Source of the DNA: Pseudomonadales bacterium
GTDB lineage: Bacteria; Pseudomonadota; Gammaproteobacteria; Pseudomonadales; Azotimanducaceae
Direction of reading: 5' to 3'
DNA length: 64,000 bases
NCBI GenBank assembly: GCA_012103505.1
Contig: WLWP01000001.1
Coordinates: 434,001-498,000, forward strand
Shown: piece after piece, positions 1 through 10,293 of the stretch
Position numbering within the stretch: the first letter of the stretch is position 1
How the letters are laid out: each line of letters opens with the position of its first letter
Translations under genes and position numbers: made by a program
Notes under the pieces: model-generated
Databases searched by the model: none
What the model was told of the DNA's origin: nothing
Seen by the model: only the letters and a program-made list of their open reading frames with translations

Positions 1-2
1 GT

Positions 3-3000
3 GACCCGACGTCGCAACACGCAGGATCTCTGCGTTCTCAGTTCGTTGATTTGCCACCAGGTGGATTATGGCGCGCAGACTTTTATGCCACATCTGGGCG
101 CGCGCCCATAAGCGAAGTCGTGACGCGTTTGGATGCGGAAGCAAAAGCGGAAGAGCGTGAAATTGAGTATACCTATCGCCTCCGGACTGGGATTGTCCCG
201 ATGGAAACAATAAGAGTTACCCTTCAGCTTGATGACGTTCTTGGCTTTGTTTCCGGGAGCGCAACGTTGGATGGGAGCTCGATGGAAGATCCTCGGATGT
301 TTGGCAACACACTCTCGTTCCGATTGCCTGATACAACAACATCCATAGAGCACGTGCTCCGCTTCCGAGCATCGCTAGTGGAAGACGCCAACGTGATTCG
401 GAGCAAAGCGATCGTCATGCTACAGAGTGAAGGCGATACCCATCGCAGTGAACCACTGATGAACGAGCTTGGTTTCAATTGGCCTGCGGCGTTACGAACA
501 ATTGCAGACACGACGGACGTTTTTCGCGCGAGACCTCAGATTGCCGAGGATGAAAATACTGAGGCGCTCATGCGTGCCCGCGTCAGTAACGCTCAGCGTC
601 TTGACGATGACTTCGGTCGAACGGTCGATAGTGCATCAACCGATAACGATACCGATAACGAGAACTCGGGTGATCCTCAAGAGGCTCACGAGCAAGAAAA
701 TTCAAGGGCATCAGTCGCTGAACGGCAGACTGTGCAAAAATTAGAACCGAGGATCAGTGGTGGTGTGCATGAACCGAGCCTGGGCGAACATGTTAGCCGC
801 AGTAAGGTGGCGAAGCTGGTGTTGAATGGTAGTGTCCCGGTCGAATACGAAAGGGTCCTCCCGTACGAACTGCCCGAGCAGCATCGACAAGACAAAATCG
901 GTGACCCCGCGAGCCTCCTCCGCGAAAGTGGTGTGGTAGGCATCGCCTATCCGCCTGAAGACTACAACCCGGTTATGCCAGCAGTGCCCGTGGCCGTTAT
1001 CCATCCTATAGAACTGAAGCCCGAGATTTTGGTCGATGGTGCGTTGGTCAGCTCCTTAACCTTTGAGGGGCTCTTCCAAGATCAAACGTCGGGTCTTGCG
1101 ATTAGTCATTGGGACGGCGTACCGATCTCGGAAAACGACAGCTTGTTAGATGTGCGGTTGCTAGATCGCGAGGGTGAGACAATTTCTAGGTTCGAGCGCA
1201 CGATCCATTTTAGCGGCGCACCCGCCAAAGCGGAGCTCGATCGAGACAAGTCCTACCTTGTCGCCGATGGCATGACCCCACCGATGCTCGCGATTCGTCT
1301 GTTTGATCGCGCGGGCCAGCCACTGCGTGCCGGTACTACCGGAGAATTTGCGGTCGGCGCACCTTACGAAGTACTCAATAAAACTAAGCACTTAGAAAAT
1401 TTGAGCAATGAGTTCAATAATCGCAAATATCGAGTTCTCGATGACGGGTACGCATACATACAACTAGAACCAACCGTGACTACCGGTGAGGTCGAGTTAC
1501 GTTTTCAATTCGATCAGGTCCGGCGCGAAACCGTGCGCGCGCGACTTGAGCCGGGTGCACGAGATTGGATCCTAGTCGGTCTCGCAGAAACGAGTATTTC
1601 AAGCAACAGTCTAGAGGGGAATGATGAATCCCTTGCAGCGCACGGGCTCGCGGACGATATTCTTCATGACGGGCGAGTCGCGTTTTATGCCAAGGGTATG
1701 GTTCGGGGCGATTGGTTAGTCACTGCCGCGTACGATACTGACGAAGAATTTACGGAAGAGCTGAAGCGGCAAATTGATCCTAACCAGTTCTACACCTTGT
1801 ATGGCGATGGGACCGCTCAGTTGCACGATGCGCAGAGTCAGCGAAAGCTCTACCTCAAAGTTGAGAAGGCTCGGTTTGCGGGACTATTTGGCGACTTTGA
1901 TACAGAGCTACAGCGGTCGGAACTAACCCGCTATGAGCGTCGCTTGAACGGCGCGAGGTTTGACTATCACGGCAGTAAAGTTGAGGTTCGTAGTTTTGTT
2001 AGTGAAGTTGGACAATCCTTCGTTCGCGATGAGCTCCGAGGGGATGGCACGTCAGGTATATATAGACTGAGTCGAAATGGCTTAGTGCGGTTTGGTGAAC
2101 AAGTTCGGATAGTGACCCGTGATCGCTTTCAGCTCGATGAGGTTTTGGATGCAACGCAACTATCTCGTTATCAGGACTACACGATCGACTATGAACGCGG
2201 CACCTTGTTATTCAAACAGCCCATAGCGAGTCAGGATCATGCTTTCAACCCAGTTTTCATTGAGGTCGAGTATGAGGTTGGTGGCGGTGCGCGGGGTCAA
2301 GACATTGTCTCTGGTGGTCGTGTTGCTTATCGGATTGATGACAACGAAAGTGAGCTCGCACTGACCTACATTCATGACGAATCAGCGGGTGAAAACGGCA
2401 AAGCAGGTTCGATGGTGGGTCTGGACTATACGCATCAAATTAATCCGAACAATCGACTGACGGTCGAGGTGGCGCAATCTAAGGATGGTAAACCTCCAAC
2501 CGTAACCACTGCTGGCACTACTAAAGGTGATGCCTATCTCGTGGAACTCGAACACGCCAGTGAGAAAGTCGGCGGACGAGTCTATGTGCAAGAGATTGAT
2601 GATCAGTTTGGCTTGGGGCAAACATCTTCTTTCGCCACAGGGCTTAAGAAATATGGGGTTGAAGGCGAGTTCCGGCCGAACGGTGCTATGAAATTGACGG
2701 CGCAGGCTTTTGTGCAAGAGTCTTTGAGCCAAAACACCACGCGAGATGTGCTTTCTACAGAAGTTGAAGTGCAGAGGTGGCGCGCTCAGTGGGTTGGTGG
2801 CTTGCGTGCCGTACGAGAGGAAAGTGCGATAGGGGAGTCTGAGGCCAATCAGCTCTTGCTGGGCGTAAATAGAAACTTCCTAAAGAATAAACTCACCCTG
2901 CGCTTGGATAATGAGCTCGATTTCTCCTCAGGTACGGGCAACACGGATTACCCCACGCGCTCCATGCTCGGCGTTGAGTACAAACTTTTTAACGACGTTA

Positions 3001-4067
3001 GCTTGATTGGTGAGCAAGAGCTCTCCTGGTCAGACGCACGGGATACTCAAGACACCCGCGTTGGTCTACGCGCGCGCCCATGGCGAGGTGGTGATGTACG
3101 CTCAATGATGCATCGGGAACAAGGTGAGAACGGTGAGCGATTGTTTGCAACGACAGGTCTCGCACAACAGTGGCGTTTGTCGGATGCGTGGTTGGTAGAT
3201 GCAGGTCTAGATCGGGTGGCAACGATTGCTGAACGCGGCGATCTAGAAGCGACCCAAGCGTCAATTTTTGACGCGTCACTTGATCCCACATCGGGTAGTT
3301 TCGATGAAGACTTTGCGGCGTATTTCGCAGGCGCGACTTATCAGCAAGCGGCGTGGAATGTCTCGACCCGAGTCGAGCGTCACGATGGGGACATGGCGGA
3401 AAAGTTAAATTGGTTGCTCGGCGCGAATCGACAGCTTTCCGAAGGGCGTGTCGTTTCGAGCAGCATTTCCTATCTGACAGAGAAACTTCAAGACGGCGGC
3501 CGAAATGATGGGATGGATATTCAATTTGCGTTGGCGCTACGGCCCGAAGCCAGTCCCTGGGCCGTGTTTAATCGTACCGACTTGTCCTTTGATCGCCGAA
3601 TTAGCGAGAGCTTCGATACGCGGACGCGCAAATGGGTTAACAATACCCATGTCAATTACGCCGCCAATGCCCGCCACCAGGTGTCGATGCAGTTCGGGCT
3701 AAAGTATGTGGTGGATGAGTTTGATGGCCAAGAATACGACGGTGTTACAGCGCTTTACGGTGGACAGTATCGATTTAACTTCCACCCACGTTGGGATCTT
3801 GGTGTCCAAGCCGGTTTACTGCACTCCCTGAAGTCTGGTGTTTCCCAGCGAACAGCTGGATTGTCGGTCGGCTTTAGTGCGTTTGCGAACAGTTGGATCA
3901 GTGTGGGCTACAACTTTGTCGGCTTTAGAGATGATGACTTTGTAGCTGCAGATTTTACAGCCAAGGGACCTTATCTCAAACTACGGCTCAAATTCGATCA
4001 GGAAGTTGCTCGAAAATTCTTGCAGCATGTGGGTCTTCGTCGCGAGGGTTCGTTGAAAGTTCACTAG
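3..4067 (+). CDS. Large outer-membrane beta-barrel protein with DUF11-like and Ig-like domains (5' end outside window)
   Basis: The frame is open from base 3, so the gene very probably begins upstream and the TTG at 51 is only the track's first start. Numbered from that TTG, residues about 45-120 resemble a DUF11-type repeat ('VSGSATLDG'). Residues about 185-220 form an acidic, Asn/Glu-rich linker. Around 395-440 an invasin-like Ig segment can be seen ('DGMTPPMLAIRLFDRAGQPL'). From about 540 to the end there are alternating amphipathic strands typical of a large barrel ('LYGDGTAQLHDAQSQRKLYLKVE'). This resembles proteobacterial proteins that join DUF11 repeats to an outer-membrane barrel; their function is unknown to me. 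A TonB-dependent receptor follows on the same strand about 40 bases later. Confidence 0.75.
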   Translation, partial: DPTSQHAGSLRSQFVDLPPGGLWRADFYATSGRAPISEVVTRLDAEAKAEEREIEYTYRLRTGIVPMETIRVTLQLDDVLGFVSGSATLDGSSMEDPRMFGNTLSFRLPDTTTSIEHVLRFRASLVEDANVIRSKAIVMLQSEGDTHRSEPLMNELGFNWPAALRTIADTTDVFRARPQIAEDENTEALMRARVSNAQRLDDDFGRTVDSASTDNDTDNENSGDPQEAHEQENSRASVAERQTVQKLEPRISGGVHEPSLGEHVSRSKVAKLVLNGSVPVEYERVLPYELPEQHRQDKIGDPASLLRESGVVGIAYPPEDYNPVMPAVPVAVIHPIELKPEILVDGALVSSLTFEGLFQDQTSGLAISHWDGVPISENDSLLDVRLLDREGETISRFERTIHFSGAPAKAELDRDKSYLVADGMTPPMLAIRLFDRAGQPLRAGTTGEFAVGAPYEVLNKTKHLENLSNEFNNRKYRVLDDGYAYIQLEPTVTTGEVELRFQFDQVRRETVRARLEPGARDWILVGLAETSISSNSLEGNDESLAAHGLADDILHDGRVAFYAKGMVRGDWLVTAAYDTDEEFTEELKRQIDPNQFYTLYGDGTAQLHDAQSQRKLYLKVEKARFAGLFGDFDTELQRSELTRYERRLNGARFDYHGSKVEVRSFVSEVGQSFVRDELRGDGTSGIYRLSRNGLVRFGEQVRIVTRDRFQLDEVLDATQLSRYQDYTIDYERGTLLFKQPIASQDHAFNPVFIEVEYEVGGGARGQDIVSGGRVAYRIDDNESELALTYIHDESAGENGKAGSMVGLDYTHQINPNNRLTVEVAQSKDGKPPTVTTAGTTKGDAYLVELEHASEKVGGRVYVQEIDDQFGLGQTSSFATGLKKYGVEGEFRPNGAMKLTAQAFVQESLSQNTTRDVLSTEVEVQRWRAQWVGGLRAVREESAIGESEANQLLLGVNRNFLKNKLTLRLDNELDFSSGTGNTDYPTRSMLGVEYKLFNDVSLIGEQELSWSDARDTQDTRVGLRARPWRGGDVRSMMHREQGENGERLFATTGLAQQWRLSDAWLVDAGLDRVATIAERGDLEATQASIFDASLDPTSGSFDEDFAAYFAGATYQQAAWNVSTRVERHDGDMAEKLNWLLGANRQLSEGRVVSSSISYLTEKLQDGGRNDGMDIQFALALRPEASPWAVFNRTDLSFDRRISESFDTRTRKWVNNTHVNYAANARHQVSMQFGLKYVVDEFDGQEYDGVTALYGGQYRFNFHPRWDLGVQAGLLHSLKSGVSQRTAGLSVGFSAFANSWISVGYNFVGFRDDDFVAADFTAKGPYLKLRLKFDQEVARKFLQHVGLRREGSLKVH

Positions 4068-4109
4068 ACGCAGGGTAAGGTGCCGCGCTTTACGTTGTGG
4101 CTTGTACTT

Positions 4110-6146
4110 ATGATTCTACGATCAAAGCTGTGTACCCCTGTGGCAATACTTGTACTCTTGGGTGTGGCCAATCTGGCCAACGCGGAGGCTCCCATTGAAG
4201 AGGTGGTAGTTGTCGCATCTTCAAGCATCCAAGCTCGACTCGGCGATACGGGCAGTAGCTCAGTCCTTTTCGCAGAAGAAATCCAGAGCATTGGCGCCAC
4301 CCATATAAATGAAACGTTGGCTCGCGTCCCTGGCGTCTGGATATCGCGGGGTAGTGGCCAAGAACACTTATCCGCCATTCGCTCCGCTGTATATACGGGT
4401 GCAGGTGCATGCGGCGAGTTTAGTTTCCTTGAAAATGGCATTCCGCTGCGGCCTGCTGGATTCTGCAATATCAATAACTTGTTTGAAGCCAACACAGAGC
4501 AAGCTTCTGCGATTGAGGTTTGGCGGGGTCCTGCAAGTGCGGTACTTGGTGGCAATGCGTTGCATGGAGCGATCAATGTTGTCACGCCTGTGCCTGAAGG
4601 GCTTGGTATCTCTGTTGAGGGTGGACCATATGACTTTTATCGCACCCAAGTTTGGGGTGGTGCGGAGAGGGGTGAGCACAAGGTTGGCGCCAGCTTCGTA
4701 AGTACTTCATCGAATGGCTATCGTGACGATACTGGCTACGAACAACAAAAGTTGCACGTTGCCCATGTTACTGAGGTCGCCGGATGGCAGATGCGCAACT
4801 CGATCACCGCAACCAACCTCGACCAGGACACCGGCGGTTTCGTTCGCGGTTTCGAGGCGTACGACGATGGTGATCTGCGCGATACAAATCCCAACCCAGA
4901 AGCCTACCGTGAGGCATGGTCGTTTCGTGCGAGCTCGCAGTTAACTAAAGACGCTTGGGTACTTAAGCCGTATTTGCGCCGCTCACAGATGCGCTTCTTA
5001 CAACACTTTCTGCCTGGTCAGCCGTTGGAGGAAAATGAACAGACAAGCGGAGGTTTAATTGCCGAGCGTACCTATGAATTTGATAGCGTCGATTTTGTCG
5101 CCGGTACTCATGTTGAGTATATGACTGGCGCTTTGCGCGAGTTCCAGGCTGAACCTACGACGGGGAGCGCGTTTCTTGTCGCGACCAGACCATCTGGGCT
5201 GCATTACGACTACGACGTAGACTCTTGGATGGCTGCCGCCTATTACAACTTGACGAAGAGCCTCAGCGAACGATCTCGGTTGGTTCATAGTTTGCGGTTG
5301 GAGCACTTAGAGTACGACTACGACAACAACCATCTTGTCGGTAACACTCGAGATGACGGCACCAATTGTGGGTTTGGTGGCTGTCTATACACCCGGCCTG
5401 CCAGCCGTGACGATAGTTTCACTAACGTTGGCGTCCGATTCGGTTTTGAAACTGATTTCGAAGATGACGTTCTGTACGGCACAATTAGTACGGGCTTTAG
5501 ACCACCGCAGGCAACGGAGCTCTATCGTTTGCGTGGCGGGCAAGTGGTTGCCGACCTCGATAGTGAAGAGCTGAGTAGTGTCGAGATAGGGTACAAGACG
5601 CCGTTCATTCAAGTAGCTATGTTTTATGAACAGACCCGGAATCTAATTCTGCGTGACTCAGACGCGTTCAATATTTCAAATGGTAAGACGGATAGTTTTG
5701 GTATTGAGGTTGAAGGCGTTATCGAACTTGGCAAACACACACTAAGCGCAGCGACAACTTTCGCTCGACATCAATATGCCTTCGACCGTATGGCGGATGG
5801 ACGAGAGACTATCGAAGACGGTAATGAGATCGACACAGCTCCCAGATGGCTGGGTAACATTCGCTGGCGCACGGATGTCAGCGAAAAGCTATCCAGTGAG
5901 TTCGAACTTTCGATCGTTGGTGAGCACTACGTGAACGCAGCGAACACCGCGGAGTACGATGGGCACCACGTGCTGAACTGGCGCGGTCAGTATCAAGTGA
6001 GTGAAAATCTTGTTACCTACGTCCGCTTAGTCAATGTGTTGGATGAGCGGTATGCCGATCGTGCTGATTTCGCCTTCGGTAGCTATCGCTACTTTCCGGC
6101 GATGCCACGGCAACTGTACCTAGGTCTACGCTACGATCTTCAATAA
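4110..6146 (+). CDS. TonB-dependent outer-membrane receptor
   Basis: A compact TonB-dependent receptor of about 680 residues. From ATG 4110 a clean signal peptide is seen (hydrophobic core 'VAILVLLGVANLANA', cleavage near residue 25). The TonB-box-like/plug start 'IEEVVVVAS' follows, then a plug with 'ARVPGVWISRGSG' and 'EVWRGPASAVLGGNALHGAIN'. The rest is barrel, with 'FRPPQATELYRLRGG' and a terminal 'LYLGLRYDLQ'. The track start (GTG 4080) has an AGGG only 4 bases away and would give an unusually long n-region, so I prefer 4110, though this is not certain. Such receptors import siderophores, cobalamin, haem or other scarce ligands; the substrate cannot be read from the sequence. No TonB/ExbBD is in the window. 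Confidence 0.9.
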   Translation: MILRSKLCTPVAILVLLGVANLANAEAPIEEVVVVASSSIQARLGDTGSSSVLFAEEIQSIGATHINETLARVPGVWISRGSGQEHLSAIRSAVYTGAGACGEFSFLENGIPLRPAGFCNINNLFEANTEQASAIEVWRGPASAVLGGNALHGAINVVTPVPEGLGISVEGGPYDFYRTQVWGGAERGEHKVGASFVSTSSNGYRDDTGYEQQKLHVAHVTEVAGWQMRNSITATNLDQDTGGFVRGFEAYDDGDLRDTNPNPEAYREAWSFRASSQLTKDAWVLKPYLRRSQMRFLQHFLPGQPLEENEQTSGGLIAERTYEFDSVDFVAGTHVEYMTGALREFQAEPTTGSAFLVATRPSGLHYDYDVDSWMAAAYYNLTKSLSERSRLVHSLRLEHLEYDYDNNHLVGNTRDDGTNCGFGGCLYTRPASRDDSFTNVGVRFGFETDFEDDVLYGTISTGFRPPQATELYRLRGGQVVADLDSEELSSVEIGYKTPFIQVAMFYEQTRNLILRDSDAFNISNGKTDSFGIEVEGVIELGKHTLSAATTFARHQYAFDRMADGRETIEDGNEIDTAPRWLGNIRWRTDVSEKLSSEFELSIVGEHYVNAANTAEYDGHHVLNWRGQYQVSENLVTYVRLVNVLDERYADRADFAFGSYRYFPAMPRQLYLGLRYDLQ

Positions 6147-6217
6147 TCGAGTAGTCGCCGCCGTACATTGAGTATTCGGCCGGAGATATTAAAAGTCGCT
6201 GACATTCGAGGTTCGTG

Positions 6218-7594
6218 ATGGAAAAGATCGACATCGAGGTGAGCCCCAAAGGGAATCTAGAGCTGCTCTCTCAGCGGGAAGTGACTGCGCTGACGCATGG
6301 CGCTCAACACGATGCCCTACAGGATCTGTTTCGACGTTGCGCTTTAGCCGTGCTAAACACAGGGAATGAATCTGACGACGCCGCAGCTATTCTGGATGCG
6401 TATCAGGACTTTGCCATTGAGGTCACGCAGCGGACACGTGGCTTACAGTTGAGTATTCGCAATGGCCCTTCTTCCGCACTCGTCGATGGCCGCATGGTAG
6501 AAGGCATTCGCCAGCATTTGTTTGCTGTCCTACGCGACATCGTTCACCTGGGATCGGAAATCTTCGATGCTAATCGCTACGATCTGTCATCGAGCGACGG
6601 TATTACGAATGCAGTCTTTCAGATGTTAAAGCACGCCCGCGTGATGGAGCCAGGTAACCGACCGAATTTGGTGGTTTGTTGGGGCGGTCACTCCATCTCT
6701 CGAGAGGAATACGATTATACGAAGGAAGTTGGGTATCAGCTTGGCTTACGCAGCCTAGACATTTGTACAGGCTGTGGTCCCGGAGCTATGAAAGGACCCA
6801 TGAAAGGCGCTGCGGTCGGGCATGCAAAACAGAGGGTCGACGGGGCAAGGTTCATCGGTCTTTCTGAGCCAGGGATCATTGCAGCAGAGCCGCCTAATCC
6901 CATGGTCAATCATTTGGTGGTGTTACCTGACATCGAAAAACGCCTCGAAGCCTTCGTGCGTTTGGGACATGGAATTATCGTATTTCCGGGCGGTGTTGGC
7001 ACAGCGGAAGAAATTCTCTATTTGATGGGGATACTGCTCGACAAGCGTAATCAAGACTTACAGCTACCCGTGATTTTTACCGGTCCTACGAGTTCTGCCG
7101 GTTACTTTCAAGAGATCGACGACTTCTTGCGGCTGCTATTCGGCAATCAAGTAGATGGCAAGTACGAGATAATTACTGGCGATTCTGAGGCTGTCGGTGA
7201 ACTCATGAGTCGTTCGATTCGTCGAGTTCGACGCAATCGACGCAGTACAGGGGATGCGTACTATTTCAACTGGCTGATGCAGATTCCAGAGGAGCATCAA
7301 AAACCGTTTGAAGCTACTCACGAACGCGTTGCCGGTTTGAGGCTTAGCTCGACTGATGACGCCAGTGCCTTGGCGGTCGATGTGCGGCGCGCTTTCTCCT
7401 CGATTGTCTCTGGCAATGTTAAGGACTCTGGTATTCGGGCAATCAGAAAGTTAGGTCCGTTTAAGTTGCATGCTGATGACGTCCTAATTAGTGCACTTGA
7501 TCGGTTGTTGCAGCAGTTTGCGGCACAGGGAAGAATGAAACTACATGGCGATTACGAGCCCTGTTACGAAGTGATGCCACTTGACCCAAGCTAA
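6218..7594 (+). CDS. ppnN: Pyrimidine/purine nucleotide 5'-monophosphate nucleosidase (PpnN/YgdH)
   Basis: A 458-residue LOG-family protein that cleaves the N-glycosidic bond of nucleoside monophosphates to free base and ribose-5-phosphate, acting in cytosolic nucleotide salvage. The family motif 'PGGVGTAEE' is at about residue 257-265, preceded by '[17 protein letters not shown]' and '[17 protein letters not shown]'. The N-terminal extension ('LSQREVTAL', '[11 protein letters not shown]', 'VDGRM') is the one that separates E. coli-type PpnN from short LOG proteins. In E. coli the enzyme is activated by (p)ppGpp. The track start is GTG 6215; I chose the adjacent ATG 6218 because CGAGG lies 6 bases before it. 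It is 71 bases after the receptor gene and probably its own unit. Confidence 0.93.
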   Translation: MEKIDIEVSPKGNLELLSQREVTALTHGAQHDALQDLFRRCALAVLNTGNESDDAAAILDAYQDFAIEVTQRTRGLQLSIRNGPSSALVDGRMVEGIRQHLFAVLRDIVHLGSEIFDANRYDLSSSDGITNAVFQMLKHARVMEPGNRPNLVVCWGGHSISREEYDYTKEVGYQLGLRSLDICTGCGPGAMKGPMKGAAVGHAKQRVDGARFIGLSEPGIIAAEPPNPMVNHLVVLPDIEKRLEAFVRLGHGIIVFPGGVGTAEEILYLMGILLDKRNQDLQLPVIFTGPTSSAGYFQEIDDFLRLLFGNQVDGKYEIITGDSEAVGELMSRSIRRVRRNRRSTGDAYYFNWLMQIPEEHQKPFEATHERVAGLRLSSTDDASALAVDVRRAFSSIVSGNVKDSGIRAIRKLGPFKLHADDVLISALDRLLQQFAAQGRMKLHGDYEPCYEVMPLDPS

Positions 7595-7646
7595 TGACTC
7601 GCTCGGAGTAGGATGGTCCTAAGTGGGAATTAGGTGAAGCAAAAAG

Positions 7647-8270
7647 ATGCTTAGAATCGTTGACCTTGCATCCACCCGCAATGGTGAGCCAGTGTTTGAG
7701 CCATTGGCCTTTGCCTGTGGTGCAGGACAAAGCGTCGAGATCGTGGGGCCAAACGGCTCCGGGAAAACGACGCTTTTACGCACGCTTGCGGGACTACATT
7801 CTCAATTTGAGGGTCAGTTTGTGCTTGGCAGTGAACAAGATCCTATCTACCCACTTTATCAAGGGCATCGCATTGGTCTCGATGAATCATTGAGCGCCTT
7901 GGACAATCTTGGCTGGTTTTCAGCCCTCGTTGGGAAGAAGATTGCAGAAAAAGACACCGTGGATGTCCTGGCTCGAGTCGGTGCGCTTAAGTTTGCGCAA
8001 ACCCCAATTGGACAGCTTTCTCAAGGTCAGCAGCGGCGGGTCGCGATGGCTCGGTGGTTGCAAGATGACGCGCGATTGTGGCTCTTAGACGAACCTTTGA
8101 CCGCGTTGGATACGGACGCACAAGCGCTGCTCGTGGAGCTCATCGACGAGGGCGTGACAGATGGGAAGACGGTGTTATACGCGACACATGCCAGTATGCC
8201 CGTTAAAGACAAGTCGATGCTCACGATAACTGCGATGGGTGACAACGCAAGAGACGGTGACACCGGATGA
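7647..8270 (+). CDS. ccmA: Haem exporter ATP-binding protein CcmA
   Basis: ATPase of the CcmAB transporter, which with CcmC and CcmD releases holo-CcmE haem chaperone in System I cytochrome c biogenesis. Visible motifs: Walker A '[14 protein letters not shown]' near residue 35, signature '[15 protein letters not shown]', Walker B '[12 protein letters not shown]', and an H-loop in 'YATHA'. At 207 residues the length is normal. First gene of the ccm operon; its ATG lies about 50 bases after ppnN, and its stop overlaps the ccmB start by 4 bases (ATGA), implying translational coupling. Confidence 0.95.
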   Translation: MLRIVDLASTRNGEPVFEPLAFACGAGQSVEIVGPNGSGKTTLLRTLAGLHSQFEGQFVLGSEQDPIYPLYQGHRIGLDESLSALDNLGWFSALVGKKIAEKDTVDVLARVGALKFAQTPIGQLSQGQQRRVAMARWLQDDARLWLLDEPLTALDTDAQALLVELIDEGVTDGKTVLYATHASMPVKDKSMLTITAMGDNARDGDTG

Positions 8271-8926
8271 TCGCTGCGCTTTTTCGTAGGGAGCTGCAAC
8301 ATTTGGCGGCAAATCCAACTCAGGTTTTGAACCCGTTGGCGTTCTTGTTTATTGCAGTCACACTTTTTGCGATAGCGGTGCCCGGCGAGATACTCGCAAC
8401 GGGCGGTATCGCGATTCTTTGGGTGATCGTCCTTCTCACCAATTTATTGGCATTGGATTCGATGTTCCGTCGTGAATTTGACAACGGCGTGCTTGAGCAG
8501 ATGTTGGTGTCGCGAAGTGTTCCTTTTGTCACTGTTCTCGTCAAAATTATTGCTCAATGGCTTTTTACAGGCTTCCTGTGCGTCTTGTTGGCTCCCGTAT
8601 TTTCCTTGCTGCTCGGCATTCCCGACGATGTGATCTGGATCTTAATCGCCTCTCTAGCGATCGGCACTCCCGCGCTCACCTTTTTTGGCGCGGTTGGTGC
8701 GTCATTGACCGTCGGTTTCAGTCGTGGCGGCGTGATTTTGGCGTTATTGGTACTGCCACTCTATATTCCGGTGCTCATTTTTGGTGTTGGTGCAGGACAG
8801 GAACATTTACTAGGGTCGAGCGCTGACGCACAGTTATACTGGTTGGGTTTTATTAGCATGATTTCGATTGGCTTGGGACCCTTTGCCGCTCTCGCCGGTC
8901 TAAGAGTTAGCGTCCAGTTACAGTAA
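8267..8926 (+). CDS. ccmB: Haem exporter permease CcmB
   Basis: Integral membrane partner of CcmA. The 219 residues form about six hydrophobic segments and begin '[13 protein letters not shown]', typical of CcmB. The characteristic '[21 protein letters not shown]' loop is near residue 65-85. Its ATG overlaps the ccmA stop and ccmC begins 2 bases after its stop. It acts in the inner membrane within the CcmABCD complex. No irregularities seen. Confidence 0.95.
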   Translation: MIAALFRRELQHLAANPTQVLNPLAFLFIAVTLFAIAVPGEILATGGIAILWVIVLLTNLLALDSMFRREFDNGVLEQMLVSRSVPFVTVLVKIIAQWLFTGFLCVLLAPVFSLLLGIPDDVIWILIASLAIGTPALTFFGAVGASLTVGFSRGGVILALLVLPLYIPVLIFGVGAGQEHLLGSSADAQLYWLGFISMISIGLGPFAALAGLRVSVQLQ

Positions 8927-8928
8927 AA

Positions 8929-9684
8929 ATGTCTCTAAAAACCTTTTGGCACAAACTTGGCTCCCCGCGCTGGTTTTACGATATCTCCAGAGGGTGGATT
9001 GTCGTGTTCGGCGTTCTGGCGTTGTTGTTACTTTCAATTGGCGCGATTTGGGGGCTAGCGTTCGCGCCACCTGATTATCAACAAGGCAATAGCTATCGCA
9101 TCATGTTCGTTCACGTCCCAACGGCCATGGTGGCGCAAAGTGTCTACCTGGGCATGGGAGTCGCGGGTTTTGTGCTATTTGTTTGGCGCATGAAGATCGC
9201 AGATGTTGCGATTTCAGCCTGTTTACCACTGGGTATTTTCCTTACGGCGTTAGCTTTGTTTACTGGTAGCGTCTGGGGACGACCGACATGGGGCACGTGG
9301 TGGGACTGGGACGGTCGGACGGTTTCGACCTTAGTTTTGTTTTTCCTTTATGTAGGTATATTTGCACTTAGAGGCGCGATCGCGGATTCTGATTTGCGCG
9401 GCCGAGCGAGTGCCTTGGTCGCCATGGTTGGGACAATCAACATACCGATCATCAAATACTCGGTCGATTGGTGGCAGACGCTCCATCAAACATCGTCGTT
9501 TACGCTGACTGAAAAACCGGCGATGCCCGCGGAAATGTGGTTGCCGCTACTTGTTATGGTTTTAGGTCTATATTTTTTCGCGGGATTCGCTGTGCTCCAT
9601 CGAATGCGGACTGAAGTGCTGGTCCGGGAGCGCAACACCCAATGGGTAGCGCAACTGTTTTCAGGAGAACGTCGTGCAGTTTGA
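8929..9684 (+). CDS. ccmC: Haem-handling protein CcmC (WWD domain)
   Basis: A 251-residue, six-helix inner-membrane protein of the haem-handling family that loads haem onto CcmE. The tryptophan-rich WWD signature is present ('[15 protein letters not shown]', about residue 118-132), with conserved periplasmic 'MFVHVPTAM' (about 60) and 'HQTSS' (about 185) supplying the expected haem-ligand histidines. The C-terminal tail overlaps the ccmD start by 11 bases. Length and motifs are standard. Confidence 0.96.
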   Translation: MSLKTFWHKLGSPRWFYDISRGWIVVFGVLALLLLSIGAIWGLAFAPPDYQQGNSYRIMFVHVPTAMVAQSVYLGMGVAGFVLFVWRMKIADVAISACLPLGIFLTALALFTGSVWGRPTWGTWWDWDGRTVSTLVLFFLYVGIFALRGAIADSDLRGRASALVAMVGTINIPIIKYSVDWWQTLHQTSSFTLTEKPAMPAEMWLPLLVMVLGLYFFAGFAVLHRMRTEVLVRERNTQWVAQLFSGERRAV

Positions 9685-9859
9685 ATCGTTCAGTGAATTT
9701 TTGGCCATGGGTGGCCATGCCCAGTATGTGTGGATGGCGTACGGGTCAATGGCTGCCTTCTTGCTAGCCTATGTCATGGTGCTTGTACGCAAGCGTCGAA
9801 CTGTGGTTGGCGAGTTGAAATGGCGAGCTGCGGCTGACGCGCATGAGGTGGAACAGTGA
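9674..9859 (+). CDS. ccmD: Haem exporter accessory protein CcmD
   Basis: A 61-residue single-span membrane protein. The hydrophobic segment '[20 protein letters not shown]' is followed by a basic 'RKRR' stop-transfer, the usual CcmD form. CcmD stabilises CcmC/CcmE and is needed for release of holo-CcmE. It starts at a GTG inside the ccmC end and its stop overlaps the ccmE GTG by 4 bases. The identification rests on size, topology and position. Confidence 0.9.
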   Translation: MQFESFSEFLAMGGHAQYVWMAYGSMAAFLLAYVMVLVRKRRTVVGELKWRAAADAHEVEQ

Positions 9860-10293
9860 ATCCTGTTAGAAAAAATCGACTCTACATGGCAGTTTTTATA
9901 CTGATCGCGGTGGCTGGCGGTGTGACCGCGCTAATGCTCGCTATGGAAGAGAATCTAAATATGTTCTATCCGCCTGATAAAATCGTTAGTGGCGATGCAC
10001 CCCAGGGTAAAACGATACGTGCGGGTGGTATGGTGGTCGACGGATCAGTGCGACGCGCACCAGATTCATTAGCGGTAGAATTCACGCTTACCGATCATCA
10101 AGGTAGTGAGTTTATCGTCGACTACACCGGCATCCTGCCGGATTTGTTCCGCGAGGGACAAGGTATTCTCGTTCGTGGCGAGCTTAGTCAAGTAGGTCGA
10201 TTTAGTGCAGTCGAGGTGCTTGCTAAACACGACGAAAACTACATGCCCCCAGAACTCTTAGATCTCGCTAAGGAAGGTGGTTCCAGTGGCTGA
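9856..10293 (+). CDS. ccmE: Cytochrome c-type biogenesis haem chaperone CcmE
   Basis: A 145-residue periplasmic haem chaperone anchored by one N-terminal helix ('[20 protein letters not shown]'). The OB-fold-like body has '[15 protein letters not shown]'. The haem-binding motif is '[13 protein letters not shown]' near residue 120-132, in which His covalently carries haem and the following Tyr helps coordinate it. It starts at a GTG overlapping the ccmD stop and its 3' end overlaps ccmF. Confidence 0.95.
   Translation: MNPVRKNRLYMAVFILIAVAGGVTALMLAMEENLNMFYPPDKIVSGDAPQGKTIRAGGMVVDGSVRRAPDSLAVEFTLTDHQGSEFIVDYTGILPDLFREGQGILVRGELSQVGRFSAVEVLAKHDENYMPPELLDLAKEGGSSG

Noticed and set aside
4064-4585. 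173-aa minus-strand ORF at the start of the TonB-dependent receptor
   Set aside because: Opposite the signal peptide and plug of a clear receptor gene; no supporting motif.
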